Below are positions 43,013-55,193 of a stretch of DNA of 64,000 nt, one piece after another (the first letter of the stretch is position 1; each line of letters starts with the position of its first letter). A program made the translations under genes and the position numbers. The stretch spans positions 9,628,894 to 9,692,893 of the forward strand of contig JARUPZ010000018.1 in NCBI GenBank assembly GCA_031213475.1. Reading direction: 5' to 3'. Origin of the DNA: Nereocystis luetkeana. Lineage: Eukaryota > Sar > Phaeophyceae > Laminariales > Laminariaceae. The notes beneath the pieces were generated by a model, which saw only the letters and a program-made list of their open reading frames with translations, was not told the origin of the DNA and did not search any database.

Positions 43013-46000
43013 ATGGGTGTCGTCCACAAAGTCAAGCGGGCCGCGGCTGCGTTCGAGAGCCAGATGGCGGCCAGCACGCCCTCGCCAGTGGCCTCCCCCG
43101 CATCTCTCTCGGTCTCCAAGTACCCGCGGTTCGGGAAGCGCGGAGCACCGCAAGCATTCCCGTCAAAACTTTACGAAATTTTGGAGGGGGAAAATCCTGA
43201 CATCGTGGGCTGGACATCAACTGGAAGAGGATTCGAGGTAAGTTGATTACTTAATATTAATAGGCCCATCGTGCGACATCATAGCGTGCTTGTCGGCGAG
43301 GACAAAAGGGTGGTTCTGACATTGCGGACGAATCCCGAGTTTCGTGCGATCGCCCGAGATGGACTCCGTGTTTTCCCGACTGTGCTTGCGTTGGATGTAG
43401 CAAGACAGCCCCAAAGCAGCGCTGCTTGCGCGCTGCTGCGAGCGGAAGCGGGAAGATGGGTCGGGGAGAAGGTCAGCTTGATTGGGTTCTTGTCCGGTCC
43501 TGCGGCGCGTTAAATTCGGGTGATAGATGACTTGCGAGCTCCGAAACTTGAACGCTGTACACGCAAGCAAACACCTCACAAGCGCGCCGATGGTGCATGT
43601 GTCCTGCTATTGTCTGGGCAATGAAGCTGGCAACGGTAGCAGCAGCAGCAGCAGCAGCAGTGTAGCAGCAGCAGCAGTTTTACTGGTGTCATCCGGAGGA
43701 TGTGTCGGTACTTTAAATTTTTGGCATATAATTTTTCACAGCAGCAGCAAGTCTAGAGTCTAGAGTCAGTATTAAATTTTGGTCGGTATGATGCGTATGA
43801 TAGATGCACTCTGTATGTAGGTCCATAATGTGTACGACACGAAAAAAGACGAGGCAGCCAGTTTTTTCAGTTCGCGCACGCCAGAAAATCTGCTGTAAAA
43901 TCTATCGACTACCTGGTATGGTCATACCGCGTACCAACAGGTAGGTAGAGAGAGTCGCTATTATCGCCGTGACCGCATCCCCACTCTCCCAAAATAAAAC
44001 TTAGATCGTCATGGTCACATACTTTCCCCCTGATGAACGGCCATTCCAGGAAGAAAATGAAAAGTTTTGAAAGCTACGTTGTATCATCGTAACAACAAGA
44101 GGCTTGCTCCCCTCCCACATCTTTTTGTTTTTTGAGGCCATGCCGCCCTGGACGAGACGCCGGAATCACTCGCTGCTCACCCATCCCGCGTTTTGCGTCC
44201 CGTCTATCACTAGACGTAGCCATAGCTGCTTCTTGTGTGCGGGCGTTGGCGTAGCGGCACTCATCACTCCTTTTGTATTAATAGCTCTCTGGTCTATATA
44301 TATGTTTCCAGCTTCGAAGAAAAACCTGACTGCTGTGATGATGCTGAAATAAACCTTCGTTGATTTTACTTGGAAATTCGTGAAATTCATTCCGTCTCGT
44401 GGCGAGTTTTGAGTCCACTGCCGTTCGTCTTGAACGAAAAAATGCTTCGCAACGTCACGGGGGCATCGATCGGGGCATCGGTCCAAAAAAAAAACGAAAA
44501 TTCTTCCACGCGCACAACAATCATGATAGCAATGATGACCGTGTTCGACTGATATAATAGCGGAGAGCAGTTGCGCGCACCAGCACCCCGCCCACCCATC
44601 CATTCCATTTCCTGTTCCTGTTCCTGCAGAGGAACCAAAGCAATGTCTGCTGCTGCTGCTGCTGCTGCTACTCTGTGATGATTGTGTGATACAGCACGCA
44701 TGCGTTGCACAGCACGCACGGCACAGGAATATTTGGCGCATGGATGCCTTTTCTTGTTTCTTTGCCTGCAGCGAAAAATAGATGGTCTTCCCTTGCTTGA
44801 TGACGGACCCGTAAAGAAAGGAAGGGCGCGCCGCTGCGCCGCCGTATAAAAATATATATACTCGTACTGCAGTACAAGTTAGGGTACTTTGAAGTATGAG
44901 TATTTTTTCATCTATATATAAATAAACGTTCCAACAAAAAACAGAAGATTAATTTTTTGAACCATCTCCGACAAATCTATTCATATTAATAGTAGCTCCC
45001 AGCAGTCCGATGGTTTGACCAGCTCTTTACACTGTTTAGCGTTGGAGCGAGGAGAGAGAGAGGTTGTATTATCAATATTATTAGAACTCGTCGTTCGTGC
45101 ACGTCTTGTGGGACGCTGCCTCGGATTTTTCTTACTCGTCACGATATTTTGGTCCTTGAAGTGTTTCGATATTATATATTTTCCACATTTTCCAGATTTT
45201 TTTAATGCATGCTGCCCTGCCCTGCATCCGCAGACATTCCTCGTATTACTGGTATCCTATATCCGCACGTACCTGGTATACAAGTACAAGTACGTCTTTG
45301 TTCCGTTTTCGCCCTGACGCGCATGTACCCCGCGACTCACGACTCACGTGACCCGTAATTTTTGTGTTATTTATGTTGATTTTAGAGATGCTCATATTAG
45401 CTCTATGAAAATACGTACCGCTTTGTTCGGAAATGTAAGGACTGTTAGGTATTAATAGTGAATCTGATGAATTTCGAAACGCAAACGGGCCTTACTTTTC
45501 CACCACGATTTGTATTTAAAAATATATACCTGGTATAAAGACACCGCCGCCGTGACCCGTGACGAACTACCTCCGTCCCCTGTGTTCTTGTCCCTACCCG
45601 CGCTCGCTGTTGTATGCTCCCATGCATGCATGCAGGTGCGAGACCACGCTCGCCTGAGCTCCGAGGTGCTCGGCCGCTTCTTCAAGCAGGACAAGTTCTC
45701 GAGCTTCCAGCGGCAGCTCAACCTCTACGGCTTCCGGAAGATCACCAAAGGCAGCGAGGCAGGCTCCTACCAGCACCCACACTTTCGTCGCGGGGAGCGC
45801 ACCACCCTGCTCACCATCCGGCGCTCGACCAAGGCCTCCCCCGCCCGCCTCGTGCCGAGCTCCCCAGCCTCCCACACCCTTCCCCCCGCCGTCCCGTACC
45901 ACTCTGTGGGAGCTGAAAGGCCGCGATCGGCGACCCCCAGCCCCCCCCCAGCCCCGGTTTCTCGGGGGGTGTTGCCGTGGCCCCGCATCCCTGCTCAAAC

Positions 46001-48281
46001 CGCGCCTCTACGCCAAGATGCACGCGGGGTCAGTCCGGACAGTGCTCGTAGCATTTGCGGCGGTGGTGGTGGTGGTGGTGGTGGCGGTAGCGGTGGCGGG
46101 CCGACACAGGCTACTGCTGTTGGTCGCGCAAGCGGCGGAGAGACCCCTGTGGATAGACTGGGCGACCACAGGCAACAGCAACAGCGCGGCGGCGGCGGCG
46201 GCGGTGGTGCATGGTCCGCAGGGGCTGGCGGGGGAGGCTGGGGGTACGCGCAGCCCATCGGAACCCACGGTGCGGGCAGCAGCCCCGGCGGGGGCGGCAG
46301 TGGCGGCGAAGGTTGGACCAACGCTAACGCCAACCATGTCCCAAACCGTGGAAATCGAAGCGGAAAGGGCTGGAAGAAGGAGGAGGCGGTGGAGGAGGAG
46401 GAGGAGGAGGTGCGGCCTAACAGCGCTCAGGCGCCTGCCTCGCGCGGCATTGGCGCTAGTGCTGGTGCTGGTCCTTACGGTGTTCAGGGCTCGCAGTGGG
46501 AAGAAGAAGCCGCAAAGAAGGAGCGTGAGCGGGCGCAGGGGCTGGACCACCAGGACGTTGAAGTGGTCGGCTTGCTCCAGAGGATGGCGAAGGAGGCGCA
46601 GGACAGTCCGTCTCGCAAGCAAGCCGCCCCTCCCGCTCGGCTAGAAGGAGGGCACCCCCAGGAGATGGAGACAGAGACGGAGGCGGCGGCGGCGGCGGCG
46701 ACCTCTCGGCATGCTCAGACCCACTCCCGGATCCCGAGACCGCGGCCGACAGGGCCTGAGGAAGCTCCGCATGGCCAACAGCCGCAGGGCCGGCAGCCAC
46801 AAGGCCAGCAGGCGCAAGAGCAGGAGCCGCAAGGCCAGCAGCCGCAGTGCCAGCAACCGCAAGGCCAGCAAGTGGTGCGTGTTTTTTTAATTCTCTCTGG
46901 TGCCCTTGTGTGTTCGTTTGACCTCCCGTACGGGTACTATTTCTACTACTGTACTGCACCTATAATGGACTACAACATGGTACCTGGCAATATTTATGTT
47001 CATACAATACGTGTATGCACACAAGTATGATGGTTTTTTCTTATTAATAGTGACATTTATTTTGAATAATACAGGAACATAGTTGAAACAGATGTAGACA
47101 GCGGTACGTCGGTCGGCATGAGAAATAACGCCTTTTTTCATCGGCCGCCTTTTGTGTGTGCTGATGTGTATCATACTTTTTTTCTTTTTTTTTTCTTTCG
47201 CTCATCCCATTCATTATCTTCGCCCATCTTCTTCTCTCTCTCCTTCCAACTCGTAACTCAGATCCGGGGTCACATAGCAGGCTCTTCTCCCCCCCTTTTC
47301 CCGCTACGGTACGTGCCCTCATTTTTATCGCGAGAAGATTTCAGCCTTTTCTTCCCTCGTCGACTCGCATCGAATTGTGCTTATAACGCCCCTTCACGCC
47401 CCACCCGCTGCCGCACTTGTTGCGCCCTCGGACCTCAGGTGTTTGCCGAACGTCTGTACGATACTCAGACCCATGACCACGGGGTGAAAAAGCCTCCCGG
47501 CTACCTCCCCTTCGGGTTCAGCGCCGAGGGGAGGACGGCCTCCTCCCTCTCATCGCACCCCCACCACCCTCACCACCACCCCAGCCTCCCCTCCCCATTC
47601 CTACCTGCGGTATCTCCTTCTGACGCCTCGCGTGGGTCACGCGGCAAGTCTTTCGACGCCGTGAGCGCTGCTCACCGCGGCGGCCGAGGCGGTTGTGGTG
47701 GTGGAGGAGGAGGAGGAGGAGGAGGAGGTGGAGGAGGAGGAGGAGGGGAGATGTCAGAGTACGACAGGAGGGCGCTCCTGAAACGTTCACGGTCTCGCTC
47801 TGCCGAGCGCGGAGACGGCGGCGGCGGCGGCGGCGGCGCGTACACCCACGGCCACCAGCAATACCGACCGCAAGACGGCAACAATTTCGACGCCGGCAGC
47901 AGGCCGGCGATCGGAGGAGGCGGCCGTGGGGGGGGGCGAGGGTACCCGTACGCAGGTAGGTTCGGGTCAGGGCCGAGCCAGAATGGCTCGCCGCTGCCGC
48001 GCCTCAACTTTGGGCGGCACTTGAACGTACAAGCGCACGGCGGGGGCGGCGGCGGGGGCGGTCACGACGCCGGCGAAAGGCGCGGCCCTGTAGAGGTGCC
48101 AAGATTCCACCGCCCTTCGTGGCAAGGCCCGGATGGCCACTACTCGACAGCAACGGGTTCAACCCTCGGCAAGTACCAGGGCAATCAAGTTGGACATGTT
48201 GTTGGTAGACCGATCATAAAGGCCGAAGCGGCGTGGCCCCCGCACCGAGCGTTCGAGGCTGGTCGCAGGGTAGTGAACTGA
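43013..48281 (+). CDS. heat shock factor (HSF)-type transcription factor, three exons
   Basis: HSF proteins bind nGAAn heat-shock elements in the nucleus. Exon 1 (43013-43237) begins at the first Met after an in-frame stop and ends GAG|GTAAGT in phase 0. Exon 2 (45636-46874) starts after TGCAG and has a likely donor GTG|GTGCGT. Exon 3 (47439-48281) starts after CCTCAG in the same phase and ends in TGA, giving 768 residues. The DNA-binding domain spans residues 49-128: FPSKLYEILEGENPDIVGW, then across the intron VLGRFFKQDKFSSFQRQLNL, YGFRKITKG and YQHPHFRRG. The rest is low complexity: Gly-rich, an acidic EEEEEE patch, a Gln-rich QPQGQQ repeat (about residues 455-485), and a Gly/Arg-rich C-terminus. 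The usual HR-A/B coiled coil is not obvious. Exon 2's 3' end is the least certain point. Confidence 0.85.
43238..45635 (+). other. HSF intron 1
   Basis: 2.4 kb between GTAAGT and TGCAG, cutting the DNA-binding domain after its first third. It holds (AGC)n runs near 43638, TACCTGGTA at 43910, 45270 and 45527, several TATTAATA words, and no MITE A or B. Confidence 0.8.
47176..47378 (-). mobile_element. retroposon G, copy in HSF intron 2
   Basis: The T-rich tail lies at the left, followed by CATTATCTTCGCCCATCTTC, CAGATCCGGGGTCACATAGC and CTCGTCGACTCGCATCGAAT. It lies in the intron 46875-47438 and ends 60 bases before exon 3. Confidence 0.82.
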
Positions 48282-48308
48282 AACCAAACTCTCCCGTCAT
48301 AGATCATG

Positions 48309-48484
48309 CGGGGGGGGGGGGGGGGGGGGGGGGGGGAGTGGCAGTCGTGTTTCATAGAGGGTGAAGGAATATGATTTTCTTTGCGAAAGTGCGGAAGCCA
48401 GCCCTGACCGAAACGCGCGTTGTTGCGTTCTCAAGTCACCGTTTTTTGTTCGCTGGTGTGCATATGCCAATGGGAGGCGGGAGT

Positions 48485-48516
<32 letters not shown>
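48309..48516. repeat. two long poly-G runs in the HSF 3' flank
   Basis: G runs at about 48309-48336 and 48486-48516. Neither is followed by the element I tail, unlike most others, so their origin is unclear. Confidence 0.85.
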
Positions 48517-51218
48517 CGGCGGCGTACGAGGCGTGGTGACTGTGGTTTTTTTATTTTGCAGTACTTGTGGGTGCTGGTGTCTTGATATTTTGTAGTCGCC
48601 CGCCAAGAAACAGACCCTCGCCGACCGCTGCTGGGAACGAATTGAATTGATTCCATACAGAGGGGTGTTGAGCGCAATAATGTAGAGTTTAATTTAGACG
48701 CCGGGTGCTCGTTTATTCTGCTGTCTGGGTTACAGCGGTAGGTTATACTACTGCCTGGGCTACAGCAGTGGGCGGTAGGGGAGTATCCTGGGAGATCATA
48801 GCATGTAGAAGAAGGCACGCAATTTGGAGATCGGCTGCAATGCCAGTGATGTTGGACTTGGAGGCTGACTCTGCCGGTTTCGGGGCAATAAAGAGATACG
48901 GCCCTCGTGTTAGACATGACGTTTTCTTTTTTTAGTATTTTCCCCGTGACAAAGGAGCCTTACTCATAGTTAATAGGGTTGGACGGAGATGCACGGTACG
49001 GTACTTCATCCCATTTATATTCCGGTTTTCTCGTGATGAGAAGCGCCTGAAGTGTTTTTTTTGTTTTTTCGGGAGTGTGAGGTGTTTGGCGTGTCCTGTC
49101 CCGCTTCGCCGGGTGTGCAAATAATGTGGTAGAGCGGCGGCGCAAAGCTGCTATTATTGTGGCCAGCTGTGACAGCCTCTGCCCGAGAGGCCGCTAGCTT
49201 GTATTCCGCACTCACGCACGGAGGACCGAGATGTCTTTAGCTTCATTCCGTTGTTGTTTTGTTTGGATGTATGGTGGATTCAGTTGGCCACAAAGAGGAC
49301 TGATGATTTTGATACGGCACGTGTGTGTGATATCCCCACTCTTTTTTCGCCTGTTTAGGTGTGTGTTTTCCTGCGGAGACGAGATCCTATGCGACAAATG
49401 AACATTCTGAGACGTGTTCGTGGTGTTGTTTAGCTCTTGTGCTTCTCCCTTTTCTTATTATTTTTTTTTCTTGTCGTTTGTGTCTGCACGTGCAAGAGGC
49501 GCGGAGTTTCAGCCCCGGCACTGCTTGGCTAGTATTGCGCAGTCCGCGGTCTCTCCCTGTCCGTGCATCGGTGCGTGTTGTGTTGATGAATGAGAGATTC
49601 GAGCGGTCGGTGCGTCAGTACAGCGGGTGTACTGCAAATATTCGCAGGCAGCAGCAGCATCTTTAGTTTTGGCACGTTCACCGCAGGCAAGCAAGCATGC
49701 ATATATATCTATATACTTGGTACGTTGATTAGTTGATATACGTTGATAAAAGCTGGTGGTACGAAGGCTTGGACGGCACACGCCTTCTGCAGCGCTTGGG
49801 CCGCTGCTGTTCGAGGGTGTGTCGGGGGGTTTTATAGCGGAGCAGCCCCTTCGTTTTTTTCTGTCTTGTATAGAGTCGAGATTTTTCATGTCTTGAGAAA
49901 ACTAATCTGTAATGGCGCCGTTCATGCTACCGCGCACTGCGTGCTTAATCGCCACAGAAACTCGGGGAGTGCCGCCCGATAGTCTGATAAGAACACATAT
50001 ATATTTGGTACTGGTGCGATAGTTGATCGTGATGGCAGTCCTGGCCAAGGTTTGACCGTTTCTCGTCATGCAGGATGGAGAGAAGGATAGGATAGAATGC
50101 GAGGCATTCGGTTCGTTGATGGTGATTTCCTTGCGACTGTAATCGGAGACATTTTTGCATGCAGCAGCAGCAGCAGCAGTCTCTGTTTGATGGAGGCTTA
50201 CATGAAAGCGTGTGTCCGCTCGTGTGGCCGCTTTGATAGAGTGCGGGGATTGCAGGCACTACCCTGGGAAGCAGGCCGTAGATTTGGCTGCACGCTGGAA
50301 GTGTAGGTGGGCTGCATGGTTGCATTTCGTGCATGCATCTGCGTGTGCGGAGTTTGGAGGGGTGGTATAGTTTTCACCCGTTGCGGCGACCTCGCTTTCA
50401 AGTCAGCTGTTTACTTCTCGTCTGGTCTGTAGTTTTGCGTACTTTCGCGACTTGCTTGCCCTCCGTCGGCCATATGACCATGACCCAGATGATGCTCGGA
50501 CGGAAGTTCCTCGTCGATTTACCGCGCACTCTTGTGCGTCGAGCGACAATAATAATAGCGTGAAGGATAGCCCGAAGATTACTCGCAGTGTTACATGAGA
50601 AAGAACTCGAGGACAGGTTTTGATTATGATAATAATAGTAGGCCTTTCGACGATGGTTTTTTCTTTCGACAGCAGTGTTTTCCTCCCTTAGCAGGGGGTG
50701 TACCCATACCTGGCACATGTTACCGGGCACCTGGTACATGATAGGAAGAACTCGAGGACAGCTTTTGATGTTGAGCCTTGCTTGCGATAATCGAATTTTT
50801 GACATTTGTTGTTGTCACTTCTGCCTTCAAGGGGCTATTTACATTAAAGTAAGTACTGCTGTAGTTTTAATGTGAGAGCAATAACAAACAACAACTGCTT
50901 CTTGCTGATTTTAGTCTGTACGCCGGTCGCAGACACCGCCACGATGGCCACCGCGATCAATGTCAAGTGCTCGGGTGCATGATGTCGTGTCAAGATTAAT
51001 TCCGGATCCACCCAAGGGGAGGATATTTTCCCCGCTGGCTTGGGATGGACATGTGATACCCCCCCCCCCCCCAATCCTTTCGCCAGATGATATAAATGGT
51101 GGCCAATGATGGTTGCAGAGGTGCTCAAATCATGCAGTACAACAGCCAGTAGTACGTGTGATACATTTATACGTGAAACGCGCTCCTTCTTCGTAGACGT
51201 TAGAACTTCGAGGACATG

Positions 51219-52132
51219 TCAATGACGCGATAACTCTTGTAACCACTCGTCGAATGAATGCTTGTACGGCATTAGTCCTACGTATGCAGTAAGTAGCCCG
51301 TCTTTTGAAGGGACCCCCGCGGTAAGATAAAACGGTAAAAAAAGGTATCTTAATTTTTCTTTGTTTTCCAATTTATGCACGCGATTTTTTGCCCGCACGA
51401 CTGACCGTGAGGAGTCGGCACCAGCTCCGAAAAGGGACGTTGATACCCACATAGGAGACCTCCAATCTCGAACGCAGCACGATCCCTTGCAAGGGGCCGT
51501 ACCTGCTGTGAACTTTTTTTTTATGTTCGCAGGTATCGAGAGCTACAAAACAGCTGTAAGATGCACCGGTGCTCGATGCTGGTCGAACGCGAAGTCCGCC
51601 CGCAAAGCGACGAAGAGGGGCCGCGAGAAGTACGATAACTGCCTGCATCATCATCGCCTTCTTCGTCAAAATTTTTGTTATCACGAACGAACGTGCCCGC
51701 CGGATCCTTGTCTCTCAGGTTACCTACCCCGATCCCTCTCCTCTGGAATTACACGAGAGGTCTCCCTCTACAGTGCGGTTGTGTGGGACCGACTGCCCGC
51801 TGATATAGTCTTTCTCTTCAATATTATGTCGGTCAAGTAGTGCAAGCTGCCCGCTATAGTGCCTGTGGGATCGCTTGTTTTTGGCACAGATGGGATTCAC
51901 CGGTGTAGCAGTGTACGGAGTATATGGTGCCGTTACTGTTTGGCTGGCGGATGCCCCCACTATAGAGGGACCATTGGTGTACACCATGCTCGTCTGTGAT
52001 ACCCATTGGCCAAAAACGTCGTTGGCAGTTAGCACGAGGCGGGTCTGTCTTGGGCGCGTCGAGGCGGTCTCCTTTGGCCCCAATGTACTTGCTTTCGTGC
52101 CGGGTCGCGTCGGTCAAGCCGCGGCCTCTCAC
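51219..52132 (-). other. possible decayed or spliced coding region, unassigned
   Basis: Minus frames give protein-like pieces: 51724-52083 (RLVLTANDVFGQWVSQTS, Ser/Thr-rich) and 51219-51310 (GLLTAYVGLMPYKHSFDEW ending in a stop). Plus frames at 51361-51840 and 51875-52165 are also open. No family is recognised and neither strand is clearly favoured. Confidence 0.25.
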
Positions 52133-52454
52133 GTGTTACGCACTGCCCAACAATCTTTGGTATAATGTTCTAACATTTTAACCCATTAACCCATTAGGAA
52201 CCCCCTCCGGGATAGCGACAAAAACAAATGGTTGGCAACTTTTGGTGTTGTCAACCATCTGATCTACGAGCAGCGTGGGCGCTCTGAAGCAGGGACAGGA
52301 TCATGTTGCGCCACATGCCGTACCACTCCTTGCATGGTATCTCGGACATCAATCAATGTGTGTCGCCACCCCCCCCCATTAACGCAGTTAGTTTTGTTAC
52401 CGTTGCTGAACCCGTCCTTTTTTAGAGTCAATTTTTTTTCCCCTTCTTCTGTCT

Positions 52455-52546
52455 CTATTAGGACCGCAGTCCCGTTTCGGGGGCAAACCACTTGGGAATT
52501 AGAGTGGTTTGCCCCCAAATTGAGACTGCAGTACTAAAGGGGTTAA
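52455..52546. mobile_element. MITE B, copy 11
   Basis: GGACCGCAGTCCCGTTTCGG and its mirror; right end AAAGGGGTTAA. Confidence 0.85.
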
Positions 52547-52659
52547 CACACGCACGAGTACTGGTAGTGTGTGAATTCCTCCTCACGCAATCAGCAACGC
52601 GAAGCTTGCGGGTGTGTTCTCAAGATGAAAAAAAATGGCATTTCTACCCATCGAGATCA

Positions 52660-52730
52660 GACCTGCTGGCCCCCGGCGGAGACTGCTATCAATTGTGGTT
52701 TAACCTCGCGTGGGTTCGAATCACGCTGCA
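52660..52730 (+). pseudogene. tRNA-Ser(GCT)-like pseudogene
   Basis: GACTGCTATCAATTGTGG resembles the anticodon arm of serine tRNA with anticodon GCT. It is followed by a long variable arm (GGTTTAACCTCG), a T-arm with GGTTCGAATC and the end GCTGCA. The T-stem has a mismatch and the D-arm (CTGGCCCCCGGCGGA) is degraded, so it is probably inactive or SINE-derived. Confidence 0.5.
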
Positions 52731-52806
52731 AAAAATGACTCAACGCAGCAGATAGACAGATAACGCCTACTGGTACTTTTACTCGTATCATACATGATAC
52801 GGCAGC

Positions 52807-53305
52807 GTGCGTATGCACGATTCGACGCGAGCCCACGAGGGACTATACCGCTGATGAGCTCTCCTCGCGATCAAAATGAAGGCGTGCGCCGTACTGGGGT
52901 CTGGGGGAGGCGGGGGGGTTGTAGTCAATACCATGCATGGCCGTAGTCGTATGGCCATAGACTCTCGCATCCCTACAATGCGGGGACGGAGCACGTCGGG
53001 TTTTCACCCACCAGGCAGGCATTGCTTGCACCAAGCGCGAAGCGCCGTGAGGTGTTCGGCGGGTCGCATGAAGGGTGAGCTACAGTATATCCTGCTATTA
53101 GTAAGAACCTCCTGTGAGGCGGACTTGCACATGGATGACAGCTTCAATGGGTTAATTTATTTTCCGGTGTGTGGCCACTTCGAGGGGGAGCGGGGGGGGG
53201 GGGGGGGGGGCTGCTATGTGACCCCAGATCTGAGTTACGGGCAGGAGAAAGCGGTCTAAATAGGGCGAACATATTGGATGCGATGGGAAAAGAACAAAAA
53301 AATAT
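52807..53305 (+). mobile_element. retroposon G, copy interrupted by element I
   Basis: CGATTCGACGCGAGCCCACG and CTCGCGATCAAAATGAAGGC precede, and GCTATGTGACCCCAGATCTG follows, an inserted element I (52906-53210). Confidence 0.72.
52906..53210 (-). mobile_element. element I, partial copy inside retroposon G
   Basis: Runs from a G-rich tail with AATACCATGCATGGCCG through CAAGCGCGAAGCGCC to GTGTGGCCACTTCGAG, then another G run that joins the host element. Confidence 0.78.
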
Positions 53306-53927
53306 GTGTGTGTGTTCTTCCGCTATCACCCTTACACATCTCAAGCGCAGCACATTGAACCTTCTTTGTATGATTTACCCATTGATGGCATCAAGCGACA
53401 GTGTGTGTGTACCTCGTACGTCGCAAATAAACCGTTATTTCTACCCATTGGCATCCAGCCTACATTTTTTGCGGCGTCCGTGCTGATGGTTTTACGCATC
53501 TATGAGAGAAGAAGCGTAGCCCGAAAGAAAGAAGAATACATTCCATCCAACGTACCAGGTATGCCGTTCGTTGTCGATCGCGCTCGCTAGCAAAAAAGCC
53601 AACCTTGTTTACCGAAATCTTAACCGCTGCTAAACATACCTTGACGTTGTCGCGCGTACCTTTCCGGAGACGCGCAGGAACTCGAGTGCCGTGTGGCTAG
53701 ACGGGGCGGGACAACCCCATGTCACATTGTGACCGTACTGCCCATGACACTCCTGCTGCAGCAGAATGTCATCATACTGAATGCCCTGGTACTGCCTATT
53801 TACCATATCGACTACAGTGCGGGCCTGCCCACAAGAAACGCCCAAGTAACTAATCTAAGCAAACCTCATTGTTGTACTCTTAATGTGTCACCAGCCTTGT
53901 TCGACCTTGGGCGTAGACTACTACTAT
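53306..53927. other. unassigned sequence
   Basis: Nothing recognised apart from TACCAGGTA at 53553. Confidence 0.4.
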
Positions 53928-54043
53928 TGTTATGGGGAACCATAGTATGTAAGACCTACGGTAGAGACGAAACCCTAAAATTTAATACATCCCCTATTTT
54001 TACGGACAATATTTGGTCCTGTTCACTTTGGTCCCCCGTAATA
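53928..54043 (-). mobile_element. MITE A, copy 21
   Basis: Left end worn (TGTTATGGGGAACCATAG), right end CCCCCGTAATA. It is the first MITE A after a 24.7 kb gap. Confidence 0.82.
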
Positions 54044-54816
54044 ATAGTAACACATTTCTGGTTGGATTTATTAGTGTGACGCTCGCAGCTGAGCTCGCTC
54101 GTGTTCTTATCTCAGTTTTCTTATCGTCCCCATAGAATTGAGGCTTGTGTGTTGTCATTCTTATCAGGCTCCTGAGACGTTCTACGGTAGAGGTACCACC
54201 CTCACTCTAGGAGCTCCATACCTCACCCGAAAACTGACTTCATGAATGATTCAGCAAAAAAAATCAAAATGCATCGCGGCGAATAATCCCATGGCCCGAG
54301 TCTACAATTTAATTATTATTAATACGCTTTTTTTTCGAAAATCAAGATTTATTTGACATTTCGATTTCGACGATTTTGGGGTCAAGCAACACCCGTCTTT
54401 CAGAAACAAAATATATCTATTATAGCGAAAATGTGCTATATTATAATACCTCTATCATCGTAGAACGGGTCTCCTTAGTGTGTTCTTGTTCTTATTATGC
54501 TGCTATACTGACTGTACCTTGCCTACGTACCATATATATATACCCTGCTGTCACGACGGAGAAGGCAGGAGACGGAACAAGACGCTAAAAACAGGGGAGA
54601 GAAACGTACGTGATGAAGGTGGCGAGACCGAATTCAACCTTTCTTTGGCCTACTCTCTTCCCCATTTATTTGAAACATTTTTGTGTTCCGCAGCACATAC
54701 TGGTATACGTACGTACCAGCTGCAAAATCGACCCAACCCTGTTTCCAAGTCAGACAGATTGTTCCCACTGCGGTGGGTGCAGCGCCGAATGAAGGGGGCA
54801 AAAAAACCCAACGTAC
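54044..54816. other. unassigned sequence
   Basis: AT-rich; nothing recognised. Confidence 0.4.
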
Positions 54817-54925
54817 TATTACGGGGGACCATAGTTAATAGGACCAAATTTTGTTATTATAAATGGCTAATTGTATAGGTTTTTATGTCTAACATAGGTC
54901 CTATTAACTATGGTCCCCCGTAATA
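54817..54925 (+). mobile_element. MITE A, copy 12
   Basis: Both ends canonical with TA flanks; arms TTAATAGGACC. Confidence 0.94.
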
Positions 54926-55080
54926 CCGGTATTATTATAGACAGCAGTGGATTTATATGTATTATATATATATACATCATAATTTATGCTACGTACTACA
55001 AAAAAGAAGCGTATGTACTGCTGTATATTTGATCTTATCTTGTCCCGACAAAAAGGCGTTGTCCCCCACAATGACGCTAT
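54926..55080. other. spacer between two MITE A copies
   Basis: AT-rich, nothing recognised. Confidence 0.4.
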
Positions 55081-55193
55081 TATTACGGGGGACCATAGTT
55101 AATAGGACCAAATATTGTTAGTAAAAATGGTTAAATATGTAGGTTTTTATGTGTGCCATAGATAGGTCCTATTAACTATGGTCCCCCGTAATA
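55081..55193 (+). mobile_element. MITE A, copy 13
   Basis: Both ends canonical; a 4-base GATA duplication sits in the right arm. The centre is an empty site (ATATGTAGGTTTTT). Confidence 0.94.

Larger units (their letters stand above)
48282..52454. other. downstream of the HSF gene, mostly unassigned
   Basis: Presumed 3' UTR then intergenic DNA. G runs of about 28 and 30 occur near 48309 and 48486. No further gene is certain. TA-flanked micro-insertion words are present but MITE A is absent. Confidence 0.45.

Noticed and set aside
46008-46959. Large minus-strand frames opposite the HSF exons
   Set aside because: They are shadows caused by the high GC of exon 2; the + strand holds the recognisable domain.
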